Shown piece by piece: positions 1 through 9,298 of a stretch of 64,000 nt of DNA. Both the position numbers and the translations under genes were made by a program. The stretch lies in the NCBI RefSeq assembly GCF_001612785.1, contig NZ_BDBC01000066.1, forward strand, positions 1 to 64,000. The letters run 5' to 3'. The notes under the pieces are model-generated. The model worked only from the letters and a program-made list of their open reading frames with translations, was not told the DNA's origin and ran no database searches. Each line of letters opens with the position of its first letter. Position 1 is the stretch's first letter. Origin of the DNA: Nocardia beijingensis NBRC 16342 (GTDB lineage: Bacteria > Actinomycetota > Actinomycetes > Mycobacteriales > Mycobacteriaceae).

Positions 1-1867
1 GTCGAAGCGGCAGAAGCGGCAAGAGTACGACTCGATGCAGGCGCCCGCCGTCGGCGGCGTGCGGCTGCCGCGCGGCAACGGCGAGATCATCCGGCTCGCC
101 CGCGGCGCGTCGCTGTCGGACTTCGCGGAGAAGATCGACGCGAACCCGGCCGCGCTGGTACAGGCCCTGTTCAACCTCGGCGAGATGGTCACCGCGACCC
201 AGTCGGTGAACGACGAGACGCTCGAGCTGCTCGGCAGCGAGATGAACTACGTCGTGCACGTGGTCAGCCCCGAGGACGAGGACCGCGAGCTGCTGGAGTC
301 GTTCGACCTCACCTACGGCGAGGACGAAGGCGGCGAGGAAGACCTCGAGCAGCGTCCGCCGGTGGTGACCGTCATGGGTCACGTCGACCACGGTAAGACC
401 CGCTTGCTGGACACCATCCGCAAGGCGAACGTCCGCGAGGGCGAGGCGGGTGGCATCACCCAGCACATCGGCGCCTACCAGGTGCTCACCCACCTCGGCG
501 ACGAGGACCGGCTGATCACCTTCATCGACACCCCTGGTCACGAGGCGTTCACCGCCATGCGTGCCCGCGGTGCGAAGGCCACCGACATCGCGATCCTTGT
601 GGTCGCCGCCGACGACGGCGTCATGCCGCAGACGGTGGAGGCGATCAACCACGCGCAGGCGGCGGACGTGCCGATCGTCGTCGCGGTGAACAAGATCGAC
701 AAGGAGGGCGCGAACCCGCAGAAGGTTCGTCAGCAGCTCACCGAGTACGGCTTGGTCGCCGAGGAATACGGCGGCGACACCATGTTCGTCGACATCTCCG
801 CCAGGCAGAACATCAACATCGACGCGCTGCTCGAGGCGGTCCTGCTGACCGCGGACGCGGCGCTGGACCTGCGGGCGAACCCGGACATGGACGCGCAGGG
901 CGTGGCCATCGAGGCGCACCTCGACCGCGGCCGCGGCCCGGTGGCGACCGTGCTCATCCAGCGCGGCACCCTGCGGGTCGGCGACTCGATCGTGGCGGGA
1001 GACGCCTACGGCCGGGTGCGCCGGATGGTGGACGAGCACGGCGAGGACGTCGACGCGGCGCTGCCGTCGCGGCCGGTCCAGGTCATCGGCTTCACGTCGG
1101 TGCCAGGCGCCGGTGACAACCTGCTCGTGGTCGACGAAGACCGGATCGCGCGGCAGATCGCCGACCGGCGCAACGCGCGCAAGCGCAACGCGCTGGCCGC
1201 ACGCAGCCGCAAGCGGATCAGCCTGGAAGATCTGGATGCCGCGCTGAAGGAGACCAGCGAGCTGAACCTGATCCTCAAGGGCGACAACTCCGGTACGGTC
1301 GAGGCCCTCGAAGAGGCGCTGCTCGGGATCCAGGTGGGCGACGAGGTGCGCCTGCGGGTGATCGACCGTGGTGTCGGTGGCGTCACCGAGACCAACGTCA
1401 ACCTGGCGTCGGCCTCGAACGCGATCATCATCGGCTTCAACGTCCGCGCGGAGGGCAAGGCCACCGAGCTGGCCAACCGCGAGGGCGTCGACATCCGGTA
1501 CTACTCGGTGATCTACCAGGCCATCGACGAGATCGAGAAGGCCCTCAAGGGCATGCTCAAGCCGATCTACGAAGAGGTCGAGCTGGGCCGCGCCGAGATC
1601 AGGGCGATCTTCCGTTCGTCGAAGATCGGCAATATCGCCGGTTGCATGGTCACGTCGGGCTCGGTCAAGCGCAACGCCAAGGCGCGCCTGCTCCGGGACA
1701 ACGTGGTGATCGCCGAGACGATGACGATCTCGTCGCTGCGCCGGGAGAAGGACGACGTCACCGAGGTCCGCGAGGGCTACGAATGCGGTATGACGGTCAC
1801 CTACTCCGACATCAAGGAAGGCGACATCATCGAGGCCTACGAGCTGCGCGAGAAGCCGCGCGACTGA
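1..1867 (+). CDS. infB: Translation initiation factor IF-2, 3' part (5' end outside window)
   Basis: The frame is open from base 2, so the gene begins upstream of the window; about 621 C-terminal residues are present. IF-2 is the GTPase that brings formyl-Met-tRNA to the 30S subunit and promotes subunit joining. The start of the visible part is the basic linker and IF-2 N domain, followed by the G domain with G1 GHVDHGKT (about nt 377-400), G3 DTPGHE (about nt 527-544) and NKID (about nt 688). Domains II to IV follow and the protein ends normally. The next genes, DUF503 and rbfA, are the usual actinobacterial neighbours. Identification is secure. Confidence 0.98.
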   Translation, partial: SKRQKRQEYDSMQAPAVGGVRLPRGNGEIIRLARGASLSDFAEKIDANPAALVQALFNLGEMVTATQSVNDETLELLGSEMNYVVHVVSPEDEDRELLESFDLTYGEDEGGEEDLEQRPPVVTVMGHVDHGKTRLLDTIRKANVREGEAGGITQHIGAYQVLTHLGDEDRLITFIDTPGHEAFTAMRARGAKATDIAILVVAADDGVMPQTVEAINHAQAADVPIVVAVNKIDKEGANPQKVRQQLTEYGLVAEEYGGDTMFVDISARQNINIDALLEAVLLTADAALDLRANPDMDAQGVAIEAHLDRGRGPVATVLIQRGTLRVGDSIVAGDAYGRVRRMVDEHGEDVDAALPSRPVQVIGFTSVPGAGDNLLVVDEDRIARQIADRRNARKRNALAARSRKRISLEDLDAALKETSELNLILKGDNSGTVEALEEALLGIQVGDEVRLRVIDRGVGGVTETNVNLASASNAIIIGFNVRAEGKATELANREGVDIRYYSVIYQAIDEIEKALKGMLKPIYEEVELGRAEIRAIFRSSKIGNIAGCMVTSGSVKRNAKARLLRDNVVIAETMTISSLRREKDDVTEVREGYECGMTVTYSDIKEGDIIEAYELREKPRD

Positions 1868-1882
1868 TAGACCGAGACGAGA

Positions 1883-1919
1883 CCGGACGCCGCGCGCCGA
1901 GCGCGGCGTCCGGCCGGTC
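1883..1919 (+). terminator. GC-rich hairpin after infB
   Basis: A perfect 13-bp stem (1883-1895 with 1901-1913) with a 5-nt loop lies 15 bases after the infB stop codon. Only a short T pair follows, as in many actinobacterial terminators without a U-tract. It may end or attenuate the infB transcript before the DUF503 gene. Confidence 0.6.
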
Positions 1920-1942
1920 TTCCTGAGCTGGGGAGGGTAAGG

Positions 1943-2233
1943 GTGTACCTGGGTGCACTGGAGTTCGACCTGCTGCTGGGTGATGTGCATTCACTGAAAC
2001 AGAAGCGTTCGGTGATCCGGCCGATTCTGGCCGAATTACAGCGTTTCGGTGTGAGTGCCGCCGAAGGCGGGGAACACGATCTATACCGTCGCTCGCTGCT
2101 GGGCGTGGCCATGGTCAGTGCGGGCATGGATCACCTGACCGAGGTGCTGGACAAATGTGAACGGCACGTCGCGGCCCGCCCGGAGTTACAGTTGCTGGCG
2201 GTGCGCCGCCGAATCTTCGGGCCCGAGGACTGA
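1943..2233 (+). CDS. DUF503 family protein (YlxP-like)
   Basis: A 96-residue protein of the DUF503/YlxP family, with the characteristic N-terminal beta strand and the SLKQKRSVIRPIL segment at about residues 17-29. The family sits between infB and rbfA in many Gram-positive bacteria and is thought to have an accessory role in ribosome or RNA metabolism; no reaction is established. The start is GTG at 1943, preceded by GGGGAGGG. Nothing in the sequence is unusual. Confidence 0.9.
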   Translation: MYLGALEFDLLLGDVHSLKQKRSVIRPILAELQRFGVSAAEGGEHDLYRRSLLGVAMVSAGMDHLTEVLDKCERHVAARPELQLLAVRRRIFGPED

Positions 2234-2320
2234 CGCGGCGCAGCGACGGAGCTCGGGTGGCGGCCCCGAGCCACACGACGACCGCCACCGAACAGAGTTG
2301 ACAGTGAGGAGGAAACGGCC

Positions 2321-2764
2321 ATGGTGGACCAAGCCAGGGCACGCCGACTCGCCAAGCGGATCTCCTCGATCGTCGCGACCGCGATCGAATACGAGGTCAA
2401 AGACCCGCGGCTGCGTTTCGTGACCATCACCGACGCCAAGGTCACCGGCGATCTCAGGGAGGCGACGGTGTACTACACCGTGATGGGTGAAACCCTCGAC
2501 GCCGAACCGGATTACGAAGGCGCGGCGGCCGGACTGGAGAAGGCCAAGGGCGTCCTGCGCTCTAAGGTGGGCGCGGGAACCGCGGTGAAGTTCACCCCGA
2601 CGCTGGCATTCGTACTCGACACCGTGCCCGACGCGGCACGGCAGATGGAGGAACTGCTCGCCAGGGCGCGGGCCGCGGACGACGAGGTCGCCAAGGTGGC
2701 GGCCACCGCAAGGCCCGCGGGCGACGCCGACCCCTACAAGGTCGAACGCGACGCCGACGAGTGA
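2321..2764 (+). CDS. rbfA: 30S ribosome-binding factor RbfA
   Basis: A 147-residue KH-fold cold-shock protein that binds immature 30S subunits and helps 16S rRNA 5'-end maturation. The N-terminal [17 protein letters not shown] helix and the [20 protein letters not shown] strand region are typical. The C-terminal tail of about 30 residues (Ala/Asp-rich) is variable in the family. The ATG at 2321 follows GAGGAGG at 2306-2312. Its position between infB/DUF503 and nrnA is conserved in mycolata. Confidence 0.96.
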   Translation: MVDQARARRLAKRISSIVATAIEYEVKDPRLRFVTITDAKVTGDLREATVYYTVMGETLDAEPDYEGAAAGLEKAKGVLRSKVGAGTAVKFTPTLAFVLDTVPDAARQMEELLARARAADDEVAKVAATARPAGDADPYKVERDADE

Positions 2765-2777
2765 CATGCGGTAGTCG

Positions 2778-3779
2778 ATGACGACGATGCGGGAAACGGC
2801 CGGCTTGGACACGGCCGTGGCGGCGCTGGACGCCGCGCGCTCGGTGACCATCGTCTGCCATGTGCAGCCCGATGCGGACACCATAGGAAGTGGTCTGGCA
2901 CTGGCGTTGGTGCTGCACGGGCGCGGCGTCGCGGTGCAGGTGTCCTTCGCCGAGCCGGCGGAACTGCCCGTGTCGATGCGGTCGTTGCCCGGCGTGCGGC
3001 ACTTGGTGGCGCCCGCCGAGGTGCGCGCCGAGGTCGACCTGCTGGTCGCGGTCGATTGCGGCAGCGCGGGCCGGTTGGGGGCGCTGGCCGATCGATTGGC
3101 GGGCGCCGCAACGACATTGGTGATCGATCACCATCGATCGAACACGTGCTTCGGAGCGATCAATGTGGTCGACCCCGCCGCGGAGTCCACCACGAGCCTG
3201 ATCGCCCGGTTGCTCGACGCGTGGGGTGTGCCGATCGATGCGGATGTGGCGCATTGCCTGTACGCCGGTCTGGTCACCGACACGGGTTCGTTCCGGTGGG
3301 TGCGGCCGGGTACCCACGAACTGGCGGAGCGGCTGCTTGCCACCGGCATCGACGGCGCGCACATCGCCAGGACCTTGATGGACACGCACCCGTTCGGCTG
3401 GCTGCCGATGCTGTCGCGTGTCCTCGGGACAGCGCAGCTCGTGCCGGAGGTGCGCGGCGGTGTCGGGTTGGTGTACGCGTTCGTGCGGCGCGACGACATC
3501 GACGACGTGCGCTCGGAGGAAATCGAGAGCGTCATAGATATCGTGCGCACGACCGCCGAAGCCGGAATCGCCGCGGTGTTCAAGCAATCCCGTGTGGTGC
3601 CGGATCGGTGGACGGTGTCGCTGCGCTCGCGCGACAGCGGAGCCTCCGCGGGTGACGGCGTGGACGTCGCCGAGGTCGCCACCTCACTGGGCGGCGGCGG
3701 GCACCGCTTCGCCGCCGGATACACCGCGCACGGCGCGCCCGAGGACTTGATCGGCGCGCTGCTGACCGCGCTCGGATGA
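2778..3779 (+). CDS. nrnA: DHH/DHHA1 phosphoesterase, NrnA/CnpB type
   Basis: A 333-residue DHH-DHHA1 enzyme. Family members degrade oligoribonucleotides 2-5 nt long, convert pAp to AMP, and in M. tuberculosis (Rv2837c, CnpB) hydrolyse cyclic di-AMP. Visible motifs are QPDADTIGSG near residue 35, DHHRSN near residue 116 and the C-terminal GGGGHRFAAGY substrate loop near residue 305. It starts 13 bp after rbfA, so the two are probably cotranscribed. An alternative ATG at 2787 would shorten it by three residues. Which substrate dominates in vivo cannot be read from the sequence. Confidence 0.93.
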   Translation: MTTMRETAGLDTAVAALDAARSVTIVCHVQPDADTIGSGLALALVLHGRGVAVQVSFAEPAELPVSMRSLPGVRHLVAPAEVRAEVDLLVAVDCGSAGRLGALADRLAGAATTLVIDHHRSNTCFGAINVVDPAAESTTSLIARLLDAWGVPIDADVAHCLYAGLVTDTGSFRWVRPGTHELAERLLATGIDGAHIARTLMDTHPFGWLPMLSRVLGTAQLVPEVRGGVGLVYAFVRRDDIDDVRSEEIESVIDIVRTTAEAGIAAVFKQSRVVPDRWTVSLRSRDSGASAGDGVDVAEVATSLGGGGHRFAAGYTAHGAPEDLIGALLTALG

Positions 3780-3878
3780 CCGTATGCCTCGACCTGGCGC
3801 ATCCGTGTTCGTCGGTGAACCGTGCCGAGGTCGGAACGGCGGTGGTCTCGGAGGGAGCGACGTGTGGGGGAGGTGTTC

Positions 3879-5273
3879 GTGAGCGCGCAGAGTCCCGGCG
3901 ACGCGGATATCGGTGATCCGGCCCTGCGAGTGAGTGAGCCGGGGCGCGTCAGCCGGGCTGCCGCTGCCGGTCCCGGGCGCATTCTCGGCCTCGCGTTGCC
4001 GACCCTCGGCGTGCTGGTCGCCGAACCGATCTACCTCTTGTTCGATCTGGCCGTGGTCGGCAGGCTCGGGGCGCTCGCGCTGGCCGGTCTCGCCGTCGGC
4101 GGGTTGATCCTGACGCAGACGAGTTCACAGCTGACCTTCCTGTCCTACGGCACGACCGCGCGCTCGGCGCGTCGCCACGGCGCGGGCGATCACCGGGGCG
4201 CCGTCGCCGAGGGTGTGCAGGCGACGTGGATCGCGGTGGCCGTCGGCGTCGCGATCCTGCTGCTGGTCCAGACCTTCGCCGTCCCGGTGACCAGCGCCAT
4301 CGCCGGCGGCGGTGACATCGCGGCGGAGGCGATGGGCTGGGTGCGGATCGCGCTGTTCGGCGTGCCGCTGATCCTGATCTCTATGGCGGGCAACGGGTGG
4401 CTGCGCGGCGTCCAGGAGACCCGCAGGCCACTGGTCTACGTCGTCGCCGGACTCGTGGTGTCGGCGATCCTCTGCCCGGCGCTGGTGCACGGACTGCTGG
4501 GCGCGCCGCACCTGGGCCTGCCCGGCTCCGCCGTGGCGAACGTGGCCGGTCAGATCGTCACCGCGATCCTGTTCCTCAAAGCGCTGGCCCGCGAGGGGGT
4601 TTCCCTCGCACCGCACTGGTCGGTGATGCGCGCTCAGCTCGTGCTCGGGCGCGACCTGATCGTCCGCAGCTTCGCTTTCCAGGCCTGCTTCGTCTCGGCG
4701 GCGGCGGTGGCCGCGCGTTTCGGCGCCGCGTCGGTGGCGGCCCACCAGTTGGTGCTGCAACTGTGGAACTTCCTGGCGCTCGCGCTGGACGCGCTGGCCA
4801 TCGCCGCGCAGACGCTCACCGGCGCGGCGCTCGGCGCGGGTGACGCCACCGGCGCCCGCGCCATCGCCAGGCGCGTCACCCGCTGGTCGGAGATCTTCAG
4901 CCTCGGGCTGGCCGCCTGCTTCGCGGCGGGAGCGGTGGCGGTGCCCGCGCTGTTCACCGACGATCCGGACGTACTCGAGCGCGCTCATGTGGTGTGGTGG
5001 TTCTTCGTCGCGCTCATTCCCGTGGCCGGTGTCGTGTTCGCGCTGGACGGCGTGCTGCTCGGCGCGGGCGACGCGGCGTATCTGCGCACCACCACGCTCG
5101 GTGCGGCGTTGCTCGGTTTCCTGCCCGCCATCTGGTTGTCGCTGATCTTCGACTGGGGCGTCGCCGGAATCTGGTCCGGCCTCGCCGCGTTCATGCTGTT
5201 GCGGCTGATCGCCGTCGCGGGGCGGGCGCTGTCGGGCCGGTGGGCCCTGGTCGGCGCCGAGCCGCCGAGGTGA
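3879..5273 (+). CDS. dinF: MATE family efflux transporter (DinF-like)
   Basis: A multidrug and toxin extrusion family membrane protein of about 464 residues with roughly 12 hydrophobic segments. The first, LPTLGVLVAEPIYLLFDLAVVG, holds the family's N-terminal signature. It would exchange cations for organic substrates across the inner membrane; the substrate is unknown. I place the start at GTG 3879, five bases after GGGGGAGG; the frame is also open upstream to 3822. M. tuberculosis has dinF (Rv2836c) at the same place next to nrnA, which supports the name. Confidence 0.88.
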   Translation: MSAQSPGDADIGDPALRVSEPGRVSRAAAAGPGRILGLALPTLGVLVAEPIYLLFDLAVVGRLGALALAGLAVGGLILTQTSSQLTFLSYGTTARSARRHGAGDHRGAVAEGVQATWIAVAVGVAILLLVQTFAVPVTSAIAGGGDIAAEAMGWVRIALFGVPLILISMAGNGWLRGVQETRRPLVYVVAGLVVSAILCPALVHGLLGAPHLGLPGSAVANVAGQIVTAILFLKALAREGVSLAPHWSVMRAQLVLGRDLIVRSFAFQACFVSAAAVAARFGAASVAAHQLVLQLWNFLALALDALAIAAQTLTGAALGAGDATGARAIARRVTRWSEIFSLGLAACFAAGAVAVPALFTDDPDVLERAHVVWWFFVALIPVAGVVFALDGVLLGAGDAAYLRTTTLGAALLGFLPAIWLSLIFDWGVAGIWSGLAAFMLLRLIAVAGRALSGRWALVGAEPPR

Positions 5274-5328
5274 CCGACACCCGGCTCGGCCGGTGCGTGC
5301 GAATCCGAATCGATGTGCCAAGGTAGGT

Positions 5329-6291
5329 GTGGTGATACCCAAGTTGATGGCGGTGAGCGACATTCATGTCGGGCACCAGGGGAATCGGCCGGTCGTGGAG
5401 CAGATCAAGGCGGACTCGCCGGAGGACTGGCTCATCGTGGCCGGCGACGTGGGGGAGAAGACCGACGACATCCGCTGGGCGCTGCAACTGCTGCGCGGCC
5501 GGTTCGCCAAGGTGATCTGGGTGCCGGGCAATCACGAGCTGTGGACGACGGCGAAGGACCCGGTGCAGATGGTCGGGGCGGCGCGCTACGACTACTTGGT
5601 ATCGATATGCCGCGATCTCGACGTGCTGACGCCCGAGGACCCCTTTCCGGTGTGGCAGGGCGCAGGCGCCGAGGAGCACGGCGGAGCGGTCACGCTGGTG
5701 CCGATGTTCCTGCTGTACGACTACTCGTTCCTGCCGGAGGGAGCCACCACCAAGGCGGAGGGGCTGGCGATCGCGCGTGAGCGCAACGTGGTGGCCACCG
5801 ACGAATTCCTGCTCTCGCCGGATCCGTACCTGACCAGGGACGCTTGGTGCCACGCCAGGGTGCAGGCGACCAAACGCAAGCTCGACGCGCTGGCTCCCGG
5901 CACCCCACTGGTCCTGATCAACCACTTCCCGCTGGTGCGGCAGCCGACCGACGTGCTGTTCTATCCGGAGTTCGCGCTGTGGTGCGGCACCGAGCTGACC
6001 GCGGACTGGCACACGCGCTACAACGTGGTCTGCTCGGTCTACGGTCACCTGCACATTCCGCGGACCTCGCACTACGACGGCGTCCGGTTCGAGGAGGTGT
6101 CGCTGGGCTACCCGCGCGAATGGCAGCGCCGTGGTCTGCCGGAGCGATTGCTGCGCCAGATCCTGCCCACCCCGGAGTATCCGCCGGGCACGCTGAACAA
6201 GTGGGGCGGACATTTCCAGGTGACTCCCGAGATGGAGGCCGCAGCGGCGGAGATGCGCAGCAAGGCGCAGCAGCGGCGCGGGCTGGCGTAG
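5329..6291 (+). CDS. pptH: Phosphopantetheinyl hydrolase PptH (calcineurin-like metallophosphoesterase)
   Basis: A metallophosphoesterase of about 320 residues with the full metal-binding set: SDIHVGH near the N-terminus, AGDVGEK, GNHE, NHFPL and YGHLH. It closely resembles M. tuberculosis Rv2795c. That enzyme removes 4'-phosphopantetheine from carrier proteins, opposing PptT, and its loss protects against PptT inhibition. Here too it sits directly upstream of pptT (54 bp gap) on the same strand. The start is GTG 5329 or GTG 5332, after AGGTAGG; the frame also contains an ATG at 5293 without a good ribosome-binding site. Confidence 0.9.
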   Translation: MVIPKLMAVSDIHVGHQGNRPVVEQIKADSPEDWLIVAGDVGEKTDDIRWALQLLRGRFAKVIWVPGNHELWTTAKDPVQMVGAARYDYLVSICRDLDVLTPEDPFPVWQGAGAEEHGGAVTLVPMFLLYDYSFLPEGATTKAEGLAIARERNVVATDEFLLSPDPYLTRDAWCHARVQATKRKLDALAPGTPLVLINHFPLVRQPTDVLFYPEFALWCGTELTADWHTRYNVVCSVYGHLHIPRTSHYDGVRFEEVSLGYPREWQRRGLPERLLRQILPTPEYPPGTLNKWGGHFQVTPEMEAAAAEMRSKAQQRRGLA

Positions 6292-6345
6292 TCCGGCGCA
6301 TACGGCGCTGCGATCCGATCCGGTGCGCCTGCACTACGCTCGTCG

Positions 6346-7017
6346 GTGATGATCGAGAACATTCTGCCCGCGGGTGTGGCCTCGGCCGAGTTGCTGGCGT
6401 ACCCGGAGGATCTGCGACCGCATCCGGCGGAGGAGCATCTCATCGCCAAGTCGGTGGAGAAGCGGCGCCGTGATTTCATCGGCGCGCGGCATTGCGCCCG
6501 GCTGGCGCTCGCCCAGCTCGGCGAGCAACCGGTCGCGATCGGCAAGGGCGAGCGCGGCGCTCCGGTGTGGCCGCGCGGAATCGTCGGCAGCCTGACCCAC
6601 TGTGACGGCTATCAGGCCGCCGCGCTCGGGCACAAATTGCGCTTCCGGTCCATCGGCATCGATGCCGAGCCGCACGCCACGCTGCCGGACGGCGTGCTGG
6701 ACTCGGTCAGCCTGCCGCCGGAGCGGGAATGGCTGAAGACGACCGATTCCGGATTGCACCTGGACCGCTTGCTGTTCTGCGCCAAGGAGGCCACCTACAA
6801 GGCGTGGTTCCCGCTGACGCTGCGCTGGCTCGGCTTCGAAGACGCGCACATCACCTTCGACATCGAGGACAGCTCCGCGGATTCCGGGCGCGGCAGCTTC
6901 CACACCGAACTGCTGGTGCCGGGCCAGACCACCGACGGCGGCACGCCGCTGCTGTCGTTCGACGGCCGCTGGCTGATCACCGACGGCTACATCCTGACCG
7001 CGATCGCGCACGTCTGA
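6346..7017 (+). CDS. pptT: 4'-phosphopantetheinyl transferase PptT
   Basis: A 223-residue Sfp-type transferase that moves phosphopantetheine from CoA onto carrier domains of polyketide, mycobactin-type and fatty-acid synthases. Magnesium-binding Asp106 and Glu108 lie in GIDAEP and the catalytic Glu148/Lys152 motif is FCAKEATYK. An RRRDFIGARHCAR segment near residue 40 matches the PptT subgroup. The start is GTG 6346 (ATG 6349 is immediately behind it). Its stop overlaps the truB start (TGATG), so the two are translationally coupled. Confidence 0.95.
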   Translation: MMIENILPAGVASAELLAYPEDLRPHPAEEHLIAKSVEKRRRDFIGARHCARLALAQLGEQPVAIGKGERGAPVWPRGIVGSLTHCDGYQAAALGHKLRFRSIGIDAEPHATLPDGVLDSVSLPPEREWLKTTDSGLHLDRLLFCAKEATYKAWFPLTLRWLGFEDAHITFDIEDSSADSGRGSFHTELLVPGQTTDGGTPLLSFDGRWLITDGYILTAIAHV

Positions 7018-7916
7018 TGGACGGACTCGGCGGGCTGCTCGTCATCGACAAGGCCGGTGGCTGGACCAGCCACGACGTCGTCGCGAAGTGCAGGAAGCTG
7101 CTGCGCACCAAGAAGATCGGCCACGCGGGCACGCTCGACCCGATGGCGACCGGCGTGCTGGTGCTCGGCGTGGAACGCGCGACCAAACTGCTCGGCCTGC
7201 TCACCCTGACCACCAAGGCGTACACCGCGACCGTCCGGCTGGGGCAGGCGACCAGCACCGACGACGCCGAGGGCGAGGTGCTGACCACGACTGCGGCCGG
7301 CCACCTCGCCGACGACGACATCGCCGCGTGCACGGCCGAACTGACCGGCGACATCGAACAGGTGCCCGCCACCGTGAGCGCGATCAAGGTCGACGGCGAA
7401 CGCGCCTATGCCCGCCACCGGGCGGGTGAGCAGGTGCAACTGGCCGCCCGTCCGGTCACGGTGTCACGCTTCGATGTGCTCGCCCGGCGCGACGCAGGCG
7501 ATTTCGTCGACCTGGACGTGGTGGTCGAGTGCTCCTCGGGCACCTACGTGCGTGCGCTCGCCCGTGACCTCGGCGCCGCGCTCGGCGTGGGCGGCCACTT
7601 GACCGCGTTGCGCCGCACCAGGGTCGGCCCCTTCACCCTCGAACACGCCCGCACCCTGGACGAATTGGCCGCCGCCGCGGAGTCCGGCACGCCGCGGCTG
7701 AGCCTCGACATCGATGCCGCGGTGCGAACGGCGTTCCCGCTGAGGGACATCGACGACAAGCAAGCCGACGACCTGCGCAACGGCCGCTGGCTCGAACCCG
7801 CCGGGATAGCCGGCGTGTATGCCGCCGTCGACCCGGAAGGCCGTGCGATCGCACTGCTGCGGGAAAGCGGCAAGCGAGCCGCATCGGTCATGGTGGTGCG
7901 TCCGTCCAATCTCTGA
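7017..7916 (+). CDS. truB: tRNA pseudouridine(55) synthase TruB
   Basis: A 299-residue enzyme that makes pseudouridine 55 in the T-loop of tRNAs. The catalytic Asp41 lies in GHAGTLDPMATG. The SGTYVRALARDLG segment near residue 180 and a C-terminal extension resembling the actinobacterial TruB domain are present. It is coupled to pptT by overlap and closes the operon; the next gene is convergent. The order pptH-pptT-truB matches Rv2795c-Rv2793c. Confidence 0.96.
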   Translation: MDGLGGLLVIDKAGGWTSHDVVAKCRKLLRTKKIGHAGTLDPMATGVLVLGVERATKLLGLLTLTTKAYTATVRLGQATSTDDAEGEVLTTTAAGHLADDDIAACTAELTGDIEQVPATVSAIKVDGERAYARHRAGEQVQLAARPVTVSRFDVLARRDAGDFVDLDVVVECSSGTYVRALARDLGAALGVGGHLTALRRTRVGPFTLEHARTLDELAAAAESGTPRLSLDIDAAVRTAFPLRDIDDKQADDLRNGRWLEPAGIAGVYAAVDPEGRAIALLRESGKRAASVMVVRPSNL

Positions 7917-8018
7917 GGGTCCTCGGGTGGTCCGAGCCCGTCCGGCCTCCCGTGACGCCGACGGCGCGCGCTCCCGAACGGCAGTCGCCGCGTCGCTGCC
8001 GTCGTGTCGCCGCACGAG

Positions 8019-8630
8019 TCAGCTCGCGGGTCTTCCGGAGCTGTCCGCGCCGCTGATATCGATGACCGGACCCAACGCGCCCAGCAGCGCGCCGAGTGAG
8101 ATCTCGCGCATCTGGGCACGGGTCGGTGTGCCGTGCTCGAGCCACTCGACGGTGAGCACCCGCACGAAGGTCAGCCAGCTCGTCAGGATCGCCGACACGG
8201 TGGCGCGCGGCGGTCCCTCCAGTCGCAGCGCGTCGAGTACGCGCTCGCGCAGTTCGCCGAGCTCGCCCGCGATGATCGCTTGGATGGACGGGTCGGTGGC
8301 CAGCACGCGGTTGGCCGCGAGCACGCTGTTGGCGTTGGCCTCGAAGTAGGCGAAGTGCGTGTCCAGGCCCGCGGCGAGCTGATCGACCAGGGGCGCTTCC
8401 GCGTCGAACGTGGTCGCGACCAGCAGTTGCTCGGAAGCGAGCTGGTAGACCGCCGCGAACAGGTCGCGTTTGCTCGGGAAGTGGCGGTAGAGGAGGGCAC
8501 GGGACACGCCCGCCTCGGCGGCGACGTCCTCCATGAGCACCGTGTCGTAGGGCCGGTCGGCGAAGAGTTTCGCGCCCGCGTCGAGGAGTACGCGGCGGCG
8601 CTCATCCGGGGACAGTCGGCGGCGGGGCAC
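8019..8630 (-). CDS. TetR family transcriptional regulator
   Basis: A 203-residue TetR-type repressor. The DNA-binding domain occupies about residues 10-56, ending in AGVSRALLYRHFPSKRDLF; the rest is the helical ligand-binding and dimerisation domain, with no ligand motif I recognise. The start is GTG 8630. It is divergent from the DUF4345 gene at 8767, and the 136-bp gap carries two copies of a 20-bp palindrome, so it very probably represses itself and that gene. Confidence 0.92.
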   Translation of the reverse strand: MPRRRLSPDERRRVLLDAGAKLFADRPYDTVLMEDVAAEAGVSRALLYRHFPSKRDLFAAVYQLASEQLLVATTFDAEAPLVDQLAAGLDTHFAYFEANANSVLAANRVLATDPSIQAIIAGELGELRERVLDALRLEGPPRATVSAILTSWLTFVRVLTVEWLEHGTPTRAQMREISLGALLGALGPVIDISGADSSGRPAS

Positions 8631-8640
8631 CTCGTGAGCC

Positions 8641-8696
8641 TAGTTGACGCGTGTCTACTACAGGTCGTAGCATTCTTAGTAGACGAACGTCTACTA
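8641..8696. promoter_or_regulatory. Two tandem 20-bp palindromic operators in the TetR/DUF4345 intergenic region
   Basis: 8677-8696 is TAGTAGACGAACGTCTACTA, with perfect 9-bp arms around AA that extend to 11 bp (8675-8698). 8641-8660 is TAGTTGACGCGTGTCTACTA, the same design with two mismatches. The starts are 36 bp apart. Placement just upstream of both divergent genes and the dyad length fit a TetR dimer pair. Confidence 0.85.
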
Positions 8697-8766
8697 AGCG
8701 GGTGGGTCGGCCACGATCGGTGCGCTGTGCGCCCGCCGGAACGTCGCGTGCATCCGGGAGGCATGT

Positions 8767-9186
8767 ATGTCCAATGCGCTCAAATGGCTGTCCATGGTGA
8801 TGGGCGTCGCCTGCGTGGCGATCGGAATCCTGCATATCGCCCTCGGTGTCGACTCGGTGCCCGACATGGGTTCGGCCGGAGTGACCGCGGACAGTCAGAG
8901 CCGGTTCTTCGGCGCGATCTTCGTCGGATACGGCCTGGCGTGGATCCGGGCCGCGCGGCAGTCACCGATACCGGCGGCCGCGGTGCGGATGCTGGCCGGG
9001 ATCTTCCTGCTCGGTGCGGTGGCCCGCTTCGTCTCGGTCGCCGTGCACGGCTGGCCGCACTGGTTCCAGATCGTCCTGACCGCTGTGGAACTCGTGCTGC
9101 CACCCGTCTACTTCTGGCTCGCCGCCGCCGACGAGAAGCGACTCGAGGGGACGCCTCCTGTACGGCGTGTTCTCGCCGCGGATTGA
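8767..9186 (+). CDS. DUF4345 domain membrane protein
   Basis: A 139-residue protein with about four hydrophobic helices (residues 7-25, 43-62, 72-93, 101-118), matching the DUF4345 pattern with the conserved GxxHxxxG early segment (AIGILHIALG) and RFFGAIFVGYGLAW. Its function is unknown. It is the only gene downstream of the shared operators and therefore the likely target of the divergent TetR repressor, as is common for this family. An out-of-frame ATG at 8763 precedes the chosen start. Confidence 0.82.
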   Translation: MSNALKWLSMVMGVACVAIGILHIALGVDSVPDMGSAGVTADSQSRFFGAIFVGYGLAWIRAARQSPIPAAAVRMLAGIFLLGAVARFVSVAVHGWPHWFQIVLTAVELVLPPVYFWLAAADEKRLEGTPPVRRVLAAD

Positions 9187-9298
9187 GCCCCGCACGCACA
9201 CAACGTGATCCGTACGGTCAGGGAGGACGGCGACGGCTATCTCTCGCTGCCCGCCTTCCGCGGCCTGCTGGATTTCCCGTCCCGCCGGCGCACCGCGC

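Noticed and set aside
9187-9298. A small gene between the DUF4345 and GntR genes
   Set aside because: A GTG-started frame reads plausibly for about 30 codons but then runs antisense into the GntR gene, with no known similarity.
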